From Caldimonas sp. (GTDB taxonomy: Bacteria > Pseudomonadota > Gammaproteobacteria > Burkholderiales > Burkholderiaceae_C): a DNA stretch of 5,877 bases. Position numbers and translations under genes: made by a program. The DNA is taken from positions 1-5,877 of the forward strand of contig JASLGD010000171.1 of NCBI GenBank assembly GCA_030150305.1, read 5' to 3'. Of the stretch, positions 4,821 through 5,877 are shown one piece after another (position 1 is the first letter of the stretch; every line of letters starts with the position of its first letter). The notes under the pieces are model-generated. The model searched no databases. It had not been told where the DNA came from and saw only the letters and a program-made list of their open reading frames with translations.

Positions 4821-5877
4821 CGCAGGCGCGGCGCCGGTCGCCGTCACCGGCAGCGGGGTCGTCAGCCCGATCGGCAACGACGTCGCTGCGTTCGCCGACG
4901 CGCTCTTCGCCGGCCGCTCGGCCGTGCGTGCGCACGCGGTCGACCTCGTCGGGCTCGACGTGCCGCTCGTCCCCGTCGCTGCGGCCGACTTCGACACCGC
5001 GGCCGTGCAGTCGCCTTCGCGCGTTCCGCTCGACCGCGCGACCGCGCTGGCGCTCGCCGCTGCGGAGCAGGCGGCGCGCGCCGCCGGGCTCGTCGATGGC
5101 AGCGTCGCCGGCGAGCGGCTCGGCATCTACTGGGGCAGCGGCATGGGTGGCGCGTCGACGTTCGAGACGACGCTGAAGACCGTCTACGTCGATCACCGCC
5201 GCATGCGGCCGACGAGCGTCGTCACGACGATGCCGAACGCGCCGACCGCCGAGCTCGCGGTGCGCTTCCGCGCCCGCGGCGCTGCGCTCGCCTACGCGTG
5301 CGCTTGCGCATCGTCGGCGGTCGCGATCGGCGAGGCGATGCGCGCGATCCGCGCTGGTGCGATCGACGTCGCCGTCGTCGGCGGCAGCGAGTCGCTGCTG
5401 ACGCCGGGCGTCGTCGCCGGCTGGCAGGCGATGCGCGTGCTCGCGCCGCTCGCGCCGGGCGTGTCGGCCGAGGTCGCGGCGCGCGCGTGCCGTCCGTTCG
5501 CCGCCGACCGCGGCGGCTTCGCGCTCGGCGAGGCGGCGGCGGCGTTCGTCATCGAATCGCCCGCGCACGCACGCGCACGCGGCGCCGCGTGGCAGTGGCA
5601 GCTCGGCGGGTACGCGAGCAACTGCGACGGCGTCCACATCACCAATCCCGATGCCGACGGGCAGGTGCGCGCGATGCGCGCCGCGCTCGCCGACGCCGGC
5701 CTCGCCGCGGCCGCGATCGGCCACGTCAACGCGCACGGCACGGCGACGCTCGCCGGCGACGCCGCCGAGGCGACGTCGCTCGCCGCGGTGTTCGGCGCGA
5801 ACGCCGTTCCCGTGACGTCGACGAAAGCCATCCACGGCCACCTGCTCGGCGAGCAGCTCGACCGCGCCGCCTGCGCC
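4807..5877 (+). CDS. Beta-ketoacyl-ACP synthase, FabF/KAS II-like (3' end cut by window)
   Basis: Decarboxylating condensing enzyme of the thiolase fold that extends ACP-bound acyl chains. ATG 4807 opens MAAASAGAAPVAVTGSGVVS, followed by the standard PIGND. 357 residues are present; a complete protein of about 400-415 is expected, so the final 50 or so are missing. The active site is complete: nucleophile Cys167 in YACACASSAVAIGEA (Cys165 is a second, nearby cysteine), His310 in NAHGTAT, Lys340 in STK and His345 in GHLLG. This is a working KAS, not a Cys-less chain-length factor. Oddity: after GHLLG the family normally has a GAAGA-type glycine loop before the AACA helix, but here it reads GEQLDRAACA, about two residues shorter and without the second glycine. 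Sequence style (HGTAT, DAAEA) resembles KAS enzymes of accessory type II clusters rather than core FabF. It overlaps the ACP gene by 14 bases. Confidence 0.94.
   Translation, partial: MAAASAGAAPVAVTGSGVVSPIGNDVAAFADALFAGRSAVRAHAVDLVGLDVPLVPVAAADFDTAAVQSPSRVPLDRATALALAAAEQAARAAGLVDGSVAGERLGIYWGSGMGGASTFETTLKTVYVDHRRMRPTSVVTTMPNAPTAELAVRFRARGAALAYACACASSAVAIGEAMRAIRAGAIDVAVVGGSESLLTPGVVAGWQAMRVLAPLAPGVSAEVAARACRPFAADRGGFALGEAAAAFVIESPAHARARGAAWQWQLGGYASNCDGVHITNPDADGQVRAMRAALADAGLAAAAIGHVNAHGTATLAGDAAEATSLAAVFGANAVPVTSTKAIHGHLLGEQLDRAACA

Noticed and set aside
5286..5315. Two cysteines (165 and 167) in YACACASS as a possible altered active site
   Set aside because: Cys167 aligns with the normal ACASS nucleophile; Cys165 lies at a position that varies and does not replace it.
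5561..5582. Alternating CGCACGCACGCGCACGCGG-like run in the ketosynthase
   Set aside because: It encodes in-frame HARARGA residues within a conserved protein and is explained by GC-rich codon choice, not a separate repeat element.
3076..5841. 921-residue minus-strand open frame
   Set aside because: Only the part from 4449 leftward is RarA. The upstream part is low-complexity Arg/Ala/Gly-rich sequence antisense to the ACP and ketosynthase genes, open only because of the high GC content.

Overview
The window is very GC-rich bacterial DNA (about 70% by eye) with dense gene packing and strong G/C bias at third codon positions. The protein families and gene styles (LivH/LivM of the proteobacterial type, RarA with a FVDEVHRF-like Walker B, a bacterial HSDL2-like dehydrogenase) fit a betaproteobacterium, probably of the Burkholderiales or a relative. 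The genus cannot be read from the sequence.

Layout. Positions 1-1905 (minus strand) hold two genes of a branched-chain amino acid ABC transporter: livH, then livM with an ATGA 4-base overlap. livM runs off the left edge. The 223-bp gap 1906-2128 separates livH from a divergent plus-strand gene. It contains a near-perfect sigma-54 (-24/-12) promoter pointing at livH, followed by two adjacent inverted repeats in the presumed livH leader; the second of these abuts the livH start codon. Positions 2129-2995 (plus) encode a short-chain dehydrogenase of the HSDL2 type. It converges on rarA (minus, 3076-4449), and the 80-bp gap between the two is almost filled by a 60-base imperfect hairpin. A 98-bp divergent gap separates rarA from a plus-strand pair, an acyl carrier protein (4548-4820) and a beta-ketoacyl-ACP synthase (4807 to the right edge, incomplete), which overlap by 14 bases.

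How the genes relate. Three functional blocks sit side by side: amino-acid uptake, apparently under RpoN control; a stand-alone oxidoreductase of unknown substrate; and a replication-fork maintenance ATPase. The right edge opens what looks like a dedicated type II fatty-acid or polyketide-like cluster with its own carrier protein and condensing enzyme. No RNA genes, CRISPR arrays, insertion sequences or phage genes were seen. The most notable points are the sigma-54 promoter with its structured leader, the long hairpin between the convergent genes, and a shortened glycine loop in the ketosynthase. No clearly new multi-gene system is visible within these bases.
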